A stretch of 64,000 nucleotides of DNA from Dromiciops gliroides. Its lineage: Eukaryota > Chordata > Mammalia > Microbiotheria > Microbiotheriidae. The DNA lies in NCBI RefSeq assembly GCF_019393635.1, contig NC_057861.1, positions 305,619,468 to 305,683,467 on the forward strand, given 5' to 3'. The notes below the pieces were generated by a model. That model did not search any database, was not told the origin of the DNA, and saw only the letters and a program-made list of their open reading frames with translations. Shown one piece after another: positions 45,786 to 59,654 of this stretch (position 1 is the first letter of the stretch; each line of letters opens with the position of its first letter). The position numbers and the translations under genes are program-made.

Positions 45786-48104
45786 GGTTATTGAGGTAAA
45801 TTTTCCTATGCTGTTGAATAGCTTGATCTCATTTTAAGATCCATTTAATTCTTCATTGATAACCAAAATGAAATTTCAGTGCTATTCATCGGGATTTAAT
45901 GCTTGAATCTAATTCCATCATCAAAAGTTCTAAGAATTTGGTTGCATAAATGCAATGGCATGGGTTCCTTTTCATGTGAATTAGAGTTAAGAATTGTATT
46001 TCTTGAAAAATCCAAGAATGTATCTACTGTGATAGTCATTCATTCTGGACTTTGGGAGAAGCACAGGAAAAATAACAATAGTCAACAGAAGGTGCCTTCC
46101 CATTGCTCTTTGCAAAAGAAAAGACATTCATCCACTAATACATATTCCTTATTTCTGATCCTGTCTCTGGTCAGTTGCTCTTCAGTGGTCTGTTCTTAAA
46201 GATGTGATTTTCTGTGCAATGAGTGGTTGAAAGAATGGGCTTAACTGTCAGGGCCCAATATTCTACCAACACAGAACTTTCTCTTTGGTGGTTTGGAAAA
46301 GGAACTGAAAATAATGGCTTATTTAGCATCTATGCCACATATGCTAAACATCTATGTTTTGAGAATTACAAAGATTAAAATCTGGCTTTGGATAATTTTA
46401 GAGATATAAGGCAATTATGAAACACTTCTACAACTTATTCAGTTGAGAGAGAAAAAGACCAAACCCTTACTACTTTTTGATAATTGGTTTTTCTCCTAGA
46501 TAACTAGTAAAACCAGACTCATCTTTGAAACATAACTAGGAAATGTGATTTGTTTAAGTAAAAAGATCCAATTTAAATGAGAACTTCTTCCAATTCCCCC
46601 CCAAAAACCTTGCTTATAGAAACCAATACTTTCTATTTATACAAGCAGAGAAATCATATTATATCTTTTAATAATGCTTTAACTGCATTTGCTCTAATCT
46701 AAAATACACAGAATGAGAAATCTGGCCAGTCACCATATCTTAGTAATTATGTAATGTTGCTAGCATTGCTTTCCACAAACATTTAATTAAAACTAGTTTA
46801 TGAATGAGTTTCACTAAAATAAAACTTTCAATTTGAAAAATCAAGTTTATGTTCTCAAGTTGCCAGGAAGTCTCATTTCTAAATGCTCAATAGGGAATCT
46901 GGACATATTTATGTAAAATCAGTTCCTTTCCACACTGGCAGAATGAATGAATAGATGGGGAACTATCTATCATATTATCCAGGCTCCAAAGAGCTGCCCT
47001 GATAAATTCAAAGTTTGTGGCACATGACAAGATGAAGCCCATTTCCAAGGAAGTCAATGATGGTGAGGCAGCAAATGGTGGCTTTCCAACATAATATGTT
47101 GCAATGAACAACTTGCCTTATTTGGGATGGTTCTCATTTAATGAGACTTTCCAGACAGTAGGAAAAATGAAGAATGTTGAAGATAAATAGGAATCCAGAA
47201 AGGTTGAGAAACAGGTCATTGGGTTGAGGGCATTGTTTGGGTGGGCTCAACTGTATGTTCTCCAAGGTACTCTCATTTTCCTTGCATTTACCCCAGAGCT
47301 CTCATTTCTAAATGTCTCTGGATTTTGCTTTCATAGGTAAATATTTAATTTCCATGGAGGGTGGGGAGGGAGAGAAAGATCACTGGAGTAGAGGAAAAGA
47401 AGAGATGAATATTTGCAGATGAAAGAAAAATCAGGCAGAAGCACAGTTCAAATATGGGTCTCATTTACTTTGCTGTGGTTTCTGTCACTAGTTAAGATTG
47501 CCAGTGAAACTGAAGAGTTTTAACTAAGAAATGGCATACTTATAGACTAAAAAGTGACCCAATCAATCCAATAAAGGAGTAATTTGACCAAATCATATTC
47601 TGAATTCATTAAGGTCTTTAGCCTAATGAGCATTATCTCAGTTTTGGAGGCAGTTGACATAGTCAGATTTCAAAGAGATAGCAGTTTTGCCAGTTAGTGA
47701 AAAGTTATCTTGTGACCTCTTGTCAATCCTGGATGAAAAGACTAAAGAATCAGAAAAGGGGGAAGTGGGGAAAAGGCCAAGAACAGGTTGGTGATGCTCC
47801 CAGTTCCTTTATCAGTTTCTTCTTGATTCATGTGCATCTGACTTGATATTGTTGTACACAACAAAGAGAGTTTGTTGGGAATTGTCCCTCAAATTTGATT
47901 AAGGGGAAATAAAATAGCCTTTAGTTACTCTGGTCAAGATGGGCCTTTGTATATTCAGGCCTATAAAAAGATTGTCCAACAAACTCACTAAAAGTGAGAA
48001 TTAGAAATACTGATTATTTTCTCAAAGTTTCAGGCTGGCCCTACTCATATAGCATGGTTCTAGCCAACTTCATTTAAAAAAAAAAAACCTTCACATTTAC
48101 TTAG

Positions 48105-48265
48105 TGAAGTTGGTAGTGCTTTTTACAGATGAAGAAATTGAGGTTCAGGGAAGTTAAGTGATTTCGTTGCAGTCACATATACATTAGGAAGTGTCTGAAG
48201 CAAGATTCTAAACTATGTCTCCTCACTCCACATTCAGAGCACTTTCTGCCTTGCCATACTGTCTC
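48105..48265 (-). mobile_element. MIR, reverse
   Basis: CAGATGAAGAAATTGAGGTT, GGGAAGTTAAGTGATTTCG. Confidence 0.65.
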
Positions 48266-48897
48266 TCATTTCATGATAACATCATTATTTTTCATAGCCA
48301 TTATTTACCATTAAGTCATAAAGCCATATTGTAATTTATTTAGGCAACTTCCCCATTCTTATTTTTTCTACCCCTCTGGAACTGTTTTCTATATTAGAGT
48401 TAAACCTAACATTATTTTTTCTTATTCCAATGTTTCCTCTTTCCAATGTTTCCAATTCAAGAGTTAAGTTGTTATGCTTGTATAAGGTAACTAATGCAAA
48501 CTAAGACCACATTTACCCTTCATTAGTATTTAAGCTTAAGCTTCCTGGAGTATCCTTTCTGTAAGTCTCTGTTCTGGTTCAAGGGACTTTTATTTCTAAG
48601 GAATATTCTTGGTCAATGAGGAATCATGTCTTTGAAGGCCAATTCCAGGTTCTGTGACAGGCCTGCAAGTTAAACTTGAAATGGCTTTAGGGTGACAATT
48701 ATTGAGCATCTGTCCATGCTTTCTTTTTTGCAGTGGTTACTTATGGAAGATATTTATATTTCAATAGACACTTTTATCCTCAATATTGATCTTTATGTTG
48801 ATCATCTTGTTGTAATGGAATCACAATGAAGAACCTGTCATTGAACCTAGAATAACTAACTCAACATTAAAATTATTGTCTTTACCATGAGATTATG

Positions 48898-49080
48898 GTG
48901 CAACATCATGTAGTGGACTGAGCTTAATGAGACCTGGATTCTAGGCTTTGACCCAAGCTACCTATATGACTTTAACAAATAATTTAACTTTTGAACCTTA
49001 GTTTCTCATCTGTAAAATAAAAGTTTTGGAGTAGATGGTTCTTTAGGTCTCCTTTAGCCTGAAAATCTTATGATTCTGTG
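48898..49080 (+). mobile_element. MIR
   Basis: GAGACCTGGATTCTAGGC, TTAGTTTCTCATCTGTAAAA, and TCTTATGATTCTGTGAAC at the end. Confidence 0.75.
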
Positions 49081-50069
49081 AACTACTTAATTCACATGAA
49101 TTTTAATTTACCCATTTATCAGAGGCCTAATTATATCCCCCTATCACTAGGAAGCTTCATTAAACATTTGGAAAATACTTTCAAACCTATGAAGGAAATA
49201 CAAGGTCAAAACAAAGACAGAGTTATGGAGCACACTTGGACTATTCTATGCACACAATCATGCAGGCAGAACTGAACTAGTTCCAAATTGTTTATGAATC
49301 AGTTGATAACAGGTCAGTTCAGAAAACACATACACACAGTCAAAATAGTTGCATTATTTTGATGGATCTATATTGCTAAACATTTTGAAAGTTTTCATTC
49401 AACTGGCCATTTACTAACTAACTAAAAACTTAAAACTTGTTAATTATATGTCTGGTTGTATATAGACATAGCACTGGAGATATTAAAGAAAATTTTTTTT
49501 CCAGTAGCTCAGTGAAGGAATATAATTCATTACTTCCTATTGACCTATCCATTAAGTCCCACATATGGGTAAAGAACTGTGTTGAGGGAGCTACACAGAT
49601 CATTGAAATGTGGTTTCTGTCCACTCTTAGCATGGAATTAGTTATTCTATGACATATTACTCATTGGTGTTCCATTGCAAGGTCAGCAAACAAATGGGCA
49701 TTGCTAAAGGTAAAAAAAAAAGCTTTTTAAAAAATAAATACTTTCAATAATAAGCAACCATTAAAAAAGCATTACAAATACACTTTATGAAACATTCTGC
49801 ATTTAAAAGTTTAAAATGTGGAAGGACCTGAGTAGAGAAGACAGAATTGGTTGCTTTACCCATTGTAATGATCAAGCTGGGTCACTTTGGGATTGATCTG
49901 GCTGCAGAGAATCCAAATTGATTAATCAGACTGACCATGTTGCACTAGCCTCCCAGGATTTGCAGTGCTGCAGCCTAGTTATTCCTTCTATATAGACATA
50001 GCCAATACCTCTCCTGATGATCCATCAAACAGGGTCTATACATTCAGAATAATGTGGAGAATGGAGGCA

Positions 50070-50097
50070 ACACACACACACACACACACACACACAC
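50070..50097. repeat. (CA)n microsatellite
   Basis: Fourteen CA units. Confidence 0.9.
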
Positions 50098-50914
50098 TTT
50101 AATTTGTCAAAACAATTATAATGCAACAAGTAGATTAAGGGAGTTTAAATTACACAGCCAATTGAGTCAGTCTTTCATTTTGCATGTGTAGAAACAATCT
50201 ATATGCTAGATTCTCAGAGCATTCATTTATATTACCATATCTCTTTGTGGTTTTCAAAGTATATTCTAGAAAAAATTTACAATATAGTGGCATTAATAAC
50301 AGGAATTTCTTACCCTTTAGAGGTGCCACTGGAGGTAGCCTATAATGATATCAGCACAAAACTATGCTCATTTTTCAAGGTCAAGATTCTACATATTACT
50401 AAAATCATAGCAAAGTTTTATTAAAATGAAACAGAGAATTACGTTTAGTTTTCAGTTGAAACAGAAAGTAACGAATATTTTTTCTATAATAGAAATTTAT
50501 CAGGGGCCTATTTCTTCTTTCAGTAGAGAATGTGGTTGATTATCAGAGCAATTGCATATCTACCTCTGTTCTTGTGTACCTGGAAAACTATACTACAAAT
50601 GTTTATCATTGTTCAATAACATATGTTGAAGTGAGAAAAATTCCACAGTGGAAAATGTACACAATACCACTAGTCCATTCTTTAAGAAACTGATCAAAAT
50701 ACAAATGAACCACATTCAAAAGTTCATATTTTATATTACCTTGATATTTCTGCTTTGCATAAATTTAAAAAATATCAACACAAAAACCACCACTGAAATC
50801 TTGCTCTCCTCTAGTCATTATGACTTCTGTTTCTTGCATTTCAGAGATATAAAACCAAGATCACATTTTTATTGTTCCTATGCTTTGGGGGGGGTAATAT
50901 TGTCTTCCTATTGA

Positions 50915-51085
50915 AAGGCAAGAGACCTAAATTCTAGTCCTGGCTAGATTTACTGTACTACTTCATGAACTAGCTATTTGACTTTGGGCAAGTCAAATCA
51001 CCCCCTCCTGACTTCATATTCCTCATATGTAAAATGATGGTGTTGAACTAGATGATATTTAAAGTCCCAGCAAGTCTTAAATATT
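50915..51085 (+). mobile_element. MIR
   Basis: GACCTAAATTCTAGTCCTGG, TTGGGCAAGTCAAATCACCC, CCTCATATGTAAAATGATGG. Confidence 0.75.
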
Positions 51086-52383
51086 TTAAGATTTTAGGAT
51101 ACTATTTGCTCCCTTTGTGCATCTTCAGTATCTCTTTGTCAGCAGAGGTGAAATCTAATGACTGCTCATCCCAATGACTTTGTAAATGCTTTTTAATCCA
51201 TCAGCTATCAGTAAATTATGGAGAGAAAAATCTAGTTGTCTCCTGAATGAATGTTAGCCTGGTCTTTATGCATGCAGTGGGTTCTTATTATCTTGAGCAC
51301 AATAAAGTCTCAGGGCATCCCTTTCCTCACTGTATACCCTTGTTAGCACAACTGTCTAATGCCATACATTTGGGTTAATTTGAGACATGGTACATTAGGC
51401 TTTATGTTATTCTACTGAATTTGCAAATTTTTGTCTTTTTCTACTGAACTTACAACTATTGTGCTAAAGACAACCCAATAAATGCAATGGCTGATCAAAC
51501 AAAGCACTTTTAATCTTTAGTTATGTGTTTGTTGATGGAATGGGTTGCTTGATAACACATATTAAAAACACTCACCAGATTTTAGGTCTTTGACTCTATG
51601 CACACGAACACCTTATTGAAATGTAAAAAGAAAACAAAACAAAACCAAAACCCACCACAATTGTCTACTTGCTTTACCCACACAAAGGCAGTTTCATTGA
51701 TTTGTTTTTGTTTTGGAATGAATTGGGTTTGTATTGGGAACAGATAAAGAAAATCTTGGTGGATCTATGGTAGAGTCTAACCCAGGACCTAGAAGTGGGT
51801 TCTTTGAAAAGATAAAGTTTGAGTAGCTAAAGTGACAGCCCTGGATAAAGAGGGCAAAGGAGATACAAAATGTGAGTGTAAACAGATACCCCAAATTGGT
51901 TGAGATTTGAGAGCCTAACTTTCTGTCTCATTGTAAATCTAGTCTATGTAAATCCAGAAATGGTCAGGAATTCTGGAGGACTGGCCCTTACTGCTCCTTC
52001 CCAAACACTCCCACATAGGACTTTTTTGTATCCACTGGATCTTTTGGACATGTATGACTTATCTGTAGTTGTCTAGACTGAGGTTTTGTAACAGTCTTTA
52101 AGTACATAAAAGGATACTGTTTTTGGGTGATGAATAGCTTTTTTTCTACTGCCATAGTCTACATACAGTTTGAGAGGTTAATGGTTAAATTGAATGGGTG
52201 AGGAATGCTGGGAGGACAGCAGGAAGAACTTCCTGAACCAAAGTAATAAAGAAAGTAGAAACAAACATCATCATAAACTTGTTTAAGAGCTGGCTGGTCT
52301 AGATCAAGGTCTTGTAAGAGTTTTTGTCATGGGTCCCTTTGGCAAGCTGGTGAAGCCAAGAGATCCCTTCTCAGAATGTTTTT

Positions 52384-52545
52384 GGTTTTTGTTTTTTTTT
52401 TTTTTTTTTAGTGAGGCAATTGGGGTTAAGTGACTTGCCCAGGGTCACACAGCTAGTAAGTGTTAAGTGTCTGAGGCTGGATTTGAACTCAGGTACTCCC
52501 GACTCCAAGGCCAGTGCTCTATCCACTGCGCCACCTAGCTGCCCC
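52384..52545 (-). mobile_element. tRNA-derived SINE
   Basis: Reverse, near-consensus copy with an 18-bp T run and a perfect 13-bp TSD TCAGAATGTTTTT at 52371-52383 and 52546-52558. Confidence 0.96.
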
Positions 52546-52734
52546 TCAGAATGTTTTTTAAAAGAATAAAATAAAACATAGAATTTCCAAGGAAACCAAT
52601 TATTTAAAATACATTATTAAACTCTAAAAAAAGAATAAAAATGGTTTTAGCTGTCAGCTTAAGATCTTCCTGTCTAGTCAATCTCTCAATCCCTTTCTAG
52701 TCCTAGAATTCTATGAATGGAGCTTTTCCTGTAT

Positions 52735-52993
52735 GGAGCAGCTAGATGATGCAGTGGATAGAGTGCCAGGCCTGTAATCAGGACGATTCATCTTTCTGAG
52801 TTCAAATCTGGCCTGAGAAATTTACTGGCTGTGTGACTGTGGGCAAGTCACTTAACCTTGTTTGCCTCAGTTCCTCATGTAAAATGAGCTAGAGAAGGAA
52901 ATGGCAAACCACTCCAGTATTTTTGCTAAGAAAACCAGAAAAGGGGGTCATGAAGAGTTAGACATGACTGAAAAATGACTGAACAATAACAAA
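52735..52993 (+). mobile_element. tRNA-derived SINE with RTE/BovB-like tail
   Basis: A SINE head and core (GCAGCTAGATGATGCAGTGG) are followed by GAGAAGGAAATGGCAAACCA, CTCCAGTATTTTTGC and GAGTTAGACATGACTGA. The tail is the one known from RTE (BovB-type) LINEs and their SINEs. It is a different family from the other SINEs here. Confidence 0.8.
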
Positions 52994-53679
52994 AGCCTTT
53001 CCATCAATATTTTGATTTCTATTTAAACTTTAAAAATGACATCAGAATGAGTTCTTTCAGTAGCTTAATTTGAGAAAGTGATGGGGGCCAGGATTGAAAT
53101 GAACTTTTTCAGAATCTTATAGAACATTTTACATTTTCCCTACAGTAAGTCCTTTAAAACATGCAAATAACCCACTCTACAGTGACTTGCAGTTGATCAG
53201 TGTCAGGGTTAGATTCCTTACTTTTTTGACCAGTGTGGTTTTCTGTATCTGTGTAGTTTAAGCTTGTATAAAATGTCTGATAGCCATATTGTGGTTCAAA
53301 ATTTCAACATTCAAATTTTCTGGCCTATGTGAAAATTGAACCTCTTCCCTAATTCAAATACTGTGCAATGGGGAATGCAGGAAGTTCCCTGTCAATCTTG
53401 GCTACACAGTGGAAACTTGGCCCATAAAATGTAGTTAGGGGCATAATTATTTGAACAGGACAGCTGAAGAACAGGCTAAATCTCTGCCAGATTCCCAGAA
53501 TCATTCTATAGCTCATCAAATTGTAGGGTAGGATTAAAAAATAACATGACTATTCTTTCAATGCAAGTTTTTGTTATTATTGGTTTCCTTATCCTGAAAT
53601 ATCTAACCATCTATCTTCTCATTCAGTCAGGTGATTGTCATTCATGCTATCTCCATAATAAAATTATTATATTATTATA

Positions 53680-53755
53680 TACACATATATATGTATATAT
53701 ATAAGAATACACACAAATATAGTTACAGTTATGGTTATAGTTATAGTTATATTGC
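53680..53755. repeat. (TA)n and (GTTATA)n low-complexity tract
   Basis: TA-rich run followed by four to five GTTATA/GTTATG units. Confidence 0.85.
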
Positions 53756-56055
53756 CCTCAGTCCTCTTATTCTCAGACATATATTTATCTCTCAGATTTT
53801 TCACTGGCTAATTTCTGACTTGAGCAAAAAATCTCTGATCATAATGACTTTGGGTGGTTCTCTGGAGGAAACAAAACCCAAACAGACTATCTCTCTAGGT
53901 TCAGGCAGTGTGTATTCAGGCATCTTTCATAGCTGAAGTTGGAATTCTTTTTAGACATAATCTACACATCAAAGAGAGGGCTTGATTTGATTCTCCCATC
54001 TCAGCAATTATTTTTGAATCATATTTGTAACATTGCAGTCTAGGGAATACAAAAAAAAATAGATGTGATTTATGGGAAAGAGTGAGCTGTCTCCCCCATA
54101 CAAATTATAAATGTGCTTGATTGGCATTTAGAAAGAAAGAAGAAATATCATATTAAAATTTAACTTCCACTTGGCCAGACTGCTGCCCAGACTAGAAGAA
54201 AGAACCATTCAGGAAGAAACCTGCAATCTTAAATAACAGTGATTTCTATGTTTGGGTTAGAAATAATGAAAAATGGATGGACCAAAGCCATGCTGTCATG
54301 GTAGGGTCTATACAGCTTTACAAGAAGATAATTTTGTCCAAGATCCTGGAATTGCCCAAATTGCACAACTGTTTTTCCTCCTGAATAATTCATAAATTGT
54401 AGCTATAATAGATCTGATTTGGATCTATTGGAAAGAAAAAAATAAGACCCAGAATTCACTTGGTAAAGAAAGATCAGGAATCCTTACTTCTCTTGGAACA
54501 AAACAGTCACCTATGAGACAATAGTGATGGAAACACTGTCAATTAAAGCCCCTAAACCCAACACTAGTTTGAATACTGCATATTCAGGGTCCTGGTCTGA
54601 GGTGGCCCTGGGAAAAAGAATCAGACAGTCCAAAAAGGCTCTCCCTTTCTACCACTCTCCAACATCCCTTGTTCTAGAGAACATCATTCTAATAGTCTTG
54701 TAGCCCCTGAGGAGGGCAGTTCATGTGACAAAGCAGTTTAGGTTGAACAGACTCATTGTACCAATTATGTGCTTATAAATAATATTCCATCTCTCAGAGG
54801 GCCTAAATTCCAAAGATATCTGCAACTATATTCTGAGAAACTCTCAGAACCACAATCCAGTTTGGCTTGAAGGATCATGAATGGAGCCCAGGTTTAAATG
54901 CCCTTGGTTCCTTACCGAATTAATTGCCATTATGCTATTGGCCAACCAAATACAAGAAGCCACTCACGTCTTTAGCTCCCTGTGTAATAAATAGTGAGAG
55001 ACATGCTGTGTGTCACTTTAGATTCAGAGCTCATGATCTGACCCATAGTGGAGCCCAGCTCATGAGCATCTACTAAGGGGTGTTTTCTGTAGAAAAATAA
55101 GGTAACAGAAAATGTATTATAATTTATTCAGTTTGAAAAGAAATTGGATGGAAGCATCAAAGTTACTCAGTATCATGAATGTATCAAGCGAACACGCAAC
55201 CCACAGTGGAAAAGGCAATTAAATAAGCAAAAGAAAATTCCACACAACAAAGAGAGAGAGTGAAGTAGGTAGGCTATGGAACCTGGTTTTTTTTATCTAA
55301 TACCAATTTAAAGAGTCTGAACATAATGTTACACAGAGATCCCTCTTGAATTAGCCACAGCAATATGATGAGGAAAGGGGGCTGCCTAGGGGGAAATATG
55401 AAGAGAAGGGTGGGGCACCTAGGCAAATTTTTAAATATTAGTTTTTACATATATGCACATACTTGGAATCACAGAAAATTCTGCTCTCCATGATATGCAG
55501 GTATTTATTTTGTGTAAAGTAATCACATGTATCACCTTGGCAGTTCCAAGTCTCTGGTAGAAAATAACATGGAGAATGAGGGTGGGGATGTGGCTGTTCT
55601 AGTGAAGGAGTGAAGGGGGGCATTTAAAAATCTCTCCTTGGGTGCCTTGTCTCAGCTCTGCCTATATCCTGAGCAGAGCTCAGAAAAGCACCATCTCTAG
55701 TTCTACTTAGCACGGAATGCTTGAAATAGACAGCAGTTTCTCTGCTGCTAAAATATCAATATGAAAATACTTTAAAACATATATTTAATAGCATAGCTAT
55801 AAATGTAAAATTTCTTTCATCAATTCCTTAGAGGTTCATACAGCTCAAAAAAGTGGAGTTTTTGTTGGCCTTGCTAAATGTGCTAAGACTCTTGCAGACC
55901 AGTGGGCAGGGCAATAGAGAACACCTTGATTTTTTAAGCTGTGGAAAATAGTTTTAGTAAACATGTGTCCCTAAAAGGGCTCTACTTTTGAAGAATATTC
56001 AATTTGGTTTGGGGCACTTTTAAAACAATCATTTGGCACTTCAAGTTTGAAGTTC

Positions 56056-56338
56056 TTAGGCACAATGTGACAGAGTCAGTTTGGTCAGTCCCTCCTCATG
56101 CATTCTGTATAGTAGCTGAAATTCGGCAGGAAGCTGATGGGACTCCTGCCACTTGGTCGTAAATTTGGTTCCTTTTTTGTCATAATAATGGTAAGGAAGG
56201 TCTTCCCGAGTGTTGGGGTCAAATCCAAATGGCCAAAATCCATACAAGTGGATCTCTTCACACATTGCAGATGCAAGGGTATACATAAGAATACCTGTGC
56301 TCAGTCGTTTGGGTGTCAACCGTTTGTTTTTCCAGTAC
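56056..56338 (-). CDS. ST8SIA3: ST8SIA3 exon 4 (last coding exon)
   Basis: Encodes the end of residue 287 and residues 288-380, then TAA. The acceptor is TTCTACAG|GTACTGG (minus strand), phase 2, matching the exon 3 donor. It contains sialylmotif S (RLSTGILMYTLASAMCEEIH, about 298-317), motif III (His337-Tyr338-Tyr339-Asp340) and motif VS with the catalytic His354 (QESHQLPAE). Cys313 and penultimate Cys379 are the expected partners of Cys162 and Cys176 in the two family disulfides. Differences from the human protein as I recall it are few and conservative (for example KNKRLTPKR for KNKHLSPKR). Confidence 0.97.
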
Positions 56339-56664
56339 CTGTAGAATAATAAGCACATGCTTATTTAACGACCCAAGGCTTCATGTCACAATGTGACAGG
56401 TCAATACGCCTCAGCTTAGCTAGGTGATAGGTGGATTTCAGACAGTGTAAGGTCTGCTTTTCAAGTTAGAATTTGAAGTGTTCTGTCCTGAAAGTGCTTT
56501 AAGATCCCAGTGTCTTAGGGTCTTTCAAAAGAATGAATGCTATGACTTAGTGGATGAGAAGGCAAACAAATCAATTTTTAGACCTCATTTATTAATTGCC
56601 TACTATTTGCAAAGCACTATGGTAAGTAACATATAGCACAGTGTTTTGTGTGTACTTGGGGCAA

Positions 56665-56925
56665 TGAGGTAGTATAGTGGATAGAATGATACATTTCAAT
56701 TCAGTAAGTTTGAATCCTGCCTTAGACACTAGTTGTGTAACCTTAGGGCAAGTCACTTGACCTCTCTCAGCCTCAAGTTTTCTTAGCCATAAAATGAGAA
56801 TGAGAACAGCATCTATCTCACAGGGTTATTGTGGGATCAACTGAGAACAAATGTAAAGTACCTTCAGTACTTTAAAAGCATTATACAGATACTAGTTATT
56901 ATTCTTATCATTATTATTATTGAAT
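56665..56925 (+). mobile_element. MIR/THER1-type SINE, nearly complete
   Basis: GGTAGTATAGTGGATAGAAT head, TAGGGCAAGTCACTTGACCT core, CATAAAATGAGAATGAGAAC and TCTCACAGGGTTATTGTGGG 3' part, in order. Confidence 0.8.
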
Positions 56926-57189
56926 ATTTGATTTTGTCACTCCAGGTTTAGTAGCTCCCTCCACCACTGCAGATCAATCAGTTCATCAATAAGCATTTAC
57001 TAAGTGACTATTATGTTCCAGACACTATAAAAAGATGAAAATAAAATGGTTCCTGTTCACAAGAAACTTGCATTCTATTCAGAGGGACATGTATATACAT
57101 ATATATATATATACATACATACATACATATATATATATAATTTTTTTTTAATTCAAGGAACTTTTTATAGTGAAAGCACTAGCATCTGG

Positions 57190-57420
57190 GTGGGGGTGGA
57201 TCAGGAAAGGTTTCATGTAGGAGGTAGTGCTCAATATGAGTTCTGAAGGAAACTCATCTATAACTAGCAATATGACTTAGTAGCTAAGTCTTAGGGAGTT
57301 GCTTAGGTCAAATGACATTCCCAGGCTCACACAGATAGTAAGTTTCACAGGCAAAATCTGAACCTAGGTCTTTCTGACTTTTAGTCCAGGACTCTCTTTT
57401 ATACTCTCTGTGATTTTCAC
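57190..57420 (-). mobile_element. MIR-type SINE, reverse, diverged
   Basis: CCCAGGCTCACACAGATAGT, CTGAACCTAGGTCTTTCTGA. Confidence 0.5.
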
Positions 57421-58795
57421 ATAGTAGGAACTTCAGGAACAGTTGTTGAGTGTATGAATGAATGGAACATTATCCATCTCTAAGAATGCATGTGCTCCTA
57501 ATACACCAGCATCTTTCTGGCATTTTCTTACATTGAATGAGTCTAGTTAGTTCCTTCCCATGCATTCTTCATAGGAACTCAAACTTGACAGGAAGCTGGC
57601 AAAAATCCTGTTACTCTGTCACCTGACACTTTGCTGCAACATGGGAACACACAATATACATATATATACAATATATGTATGTGTATAAACATGTAATATA
57701 TATGCACACATACATTACATCTCTTGATTTTAGAAAGATTATGGACTCTAGCTTTTGTTTACAGATTGTTCAAGCAAATCAAGAGATGTTTGTGAAAGTG
57801 ATAGTTATGGACAGGGGCAGGCAATGGATTCCCTTTCTTATCTTCTGACCAGCAGCAACTCAGTTGCCTATTACTAAATATGGGTCTAAAAATGGTTTAC
57901 CCACACCCTCTCTAAATTTAGGGAAAATGCTAACTTATGTTTATTTCATTCCCGGTTAGGAATGACTCTGAAGCCCCCAAAATAACCTAGACTATTATAT
58001 TTTTTGAATTTTTGTCTATGACTTTCACACTCATTTTTGTCTCATTTGAATTTATGATGGATAAAATTCCATTTCTATCAAACCAACATGTTTAATTTGA
58101 GCTTGACCTGGCTGCTGTGGAACTATGTTAAAAATACAACCCTTAAGAGAATTTAGCAAAAATATGATGGTCTTTCTATTGGAGTTCCTAAATCCTTGAA
58201 ATATCTTACATACTTCCTATGGTATCAAATGATTTACCCTTTATTTTTAGCTGAAAATAAAAGATTTTACATAAATATTTAAAACCCCAAATAAAGATTT
58301 TGATTTATTTCCAATACTTCTATTTAGCTGAGATAACTGAAGCTAAAGTGAGAAAGAATCTGTTAGCTAAGTGCATTCTCTATGAAAAAGCTGTCATGGT
58401 ACCAGAGGTAGGGTATTTTCTATGCAGATGGAAACATTTAGAGTCTCCTTTCTCTTAAACTCTTATTCTGCCTTACAATGTGAGTGAACTGATCATTTTA
58501 GGTAGGAAGTTAGACACTCATAAGCTGTTTGAGAAGGACAAGTGGGGAGTTGAGGCAATTTTTCAGGTAATTTAAAATAAGCAAAATCCTTCTGCCTAGG
58601 AAAAGCAGAATTATCCAGACAATTATTAATAGTCACTTTGGCTGTTTTCACTTCATAAGTGAGAGAACTAGTAAGCTTCCCACTTTGTTTTTTTCATTAG
58701 TTAGTATAAAGAACACGTATTCTTTCAACACATTCAACTTTCCTGAATCCAGTGCTTCCAACCTTATAATAAATGACTTGAAAATGATTAACTCT

Positions 58796-58912
58796 CTTTT
58801 TCTCTCTTTTTTTTGTGGAGCAATTGGGGTTAAATGACTTGCTCAGGGTCACACAGCTAGTTAAGTGTTAAGTGTCTGAGTCTGGATTTGCACTGTGCCA
58901 CCTAGCTGCCCC
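58796..58912 (-). mobile_element. tRNA-derived SINE, internally deleted
   Basis: Lacks about 40 bp between GTCTGGATTTG and CACTGTGCCACC. A perfect 17-bp TSD TGAAAATGATTAACTCT lies at 58779-58795 and 58913-58929. The only recent SINE within the ST8SIA3 introns in this window. Confidence 0.95.
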
Positions 58913-59654
58913 TGAAAATGATTAACTCTTAAAGAGTTAATCAACAACTTATTCCCACTAGGCTTACTTATATGTTAATGTAGAGTTTAGACATTTGTGA
59001 ATGCAGGTAGAAATCTTGGAGAGAGGTATGAAGTTTGAGAAAATACATGAAATGATTATTCTAACCTGAGTAAACACCACTGCTCTGGCTCCTGTTCAAC
59101 AAGAATTCACAAAAAAAAACTTATTGAGGAACAGTACCTGGAGAATGTTGACTTAGAGAAATGATTCAAAGAAAGGTTTTCATCTTTGGTATTGTTAGGA
59201 GAAGTTATGTGGGATTAAAAGATAACCAACAATACATTATTCACCTATGTTTAAATCTAACTCTCAATTATACTGAAGTTGATTGTAAAATTTGCAGAAT
59301 CCCCAGGTTTTTGGCTTCATCTGGGCTTTGCCTATGCCTCATCCAACAAATTGCATAAAATGGGGGAAATGGGCGCAAAACATGTGCTTTACTAGTCTTT
59401 AGGGTTTTTAGCATAAATAGAGATTGAGTATAGAAAAGCAAAGGAGACAAAACACCAGTTTACCCATTGGCTCTTAACAGTTCAAATTAGGAGACAAGCT
59501 AAAATGATTCCAATAGCTAGTTACAAGTTGGTCAAATAATCATTTGTGTAAAGTCTTCATAATGACTAATTGTGAATGGCCCTCCCCACATAGATCAAGT
59601 AATTAATTTGCTATCTGAGCAAAAGATGGATTAGATGCAGTAAAATATACACAC

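Larger units (their letters stand above)
44160..56055 (-). other. ST8SIA3: possible long 3' UTR / 3' flank of ST8SIA3
   Basis: This 11.9-kb stretch after the ST8SIA3 stop has no competing gene. Apart from old MIRs it carries just two SINE insertions (52.4-53.0 kb), against one every 1-2 kb in the left half. That fits a long 3' UTR ending at the poly(A) site near 44160, but nearer TTTATT motifs (for example 55503-55508) could end the mRNA earlier. Except for the repeats listed separately I recognise nothing in 46.2-48.1, 49.1-50.9, 51.1-52.4 and 53.0-56.0 kb. Inference only. Confidence 0.35.
56339..59654 (-). other. ST8SIA3: ST8SIA3 intron 3
   Basis: 3.3 kb, GT-AG on the minus strand. It contains two old MIR-type elements, a TA/TACA microsatellite near 57098-57140 and one truncated SINE, listed separately. 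Nothing else recognised. Confidence 0.9.
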
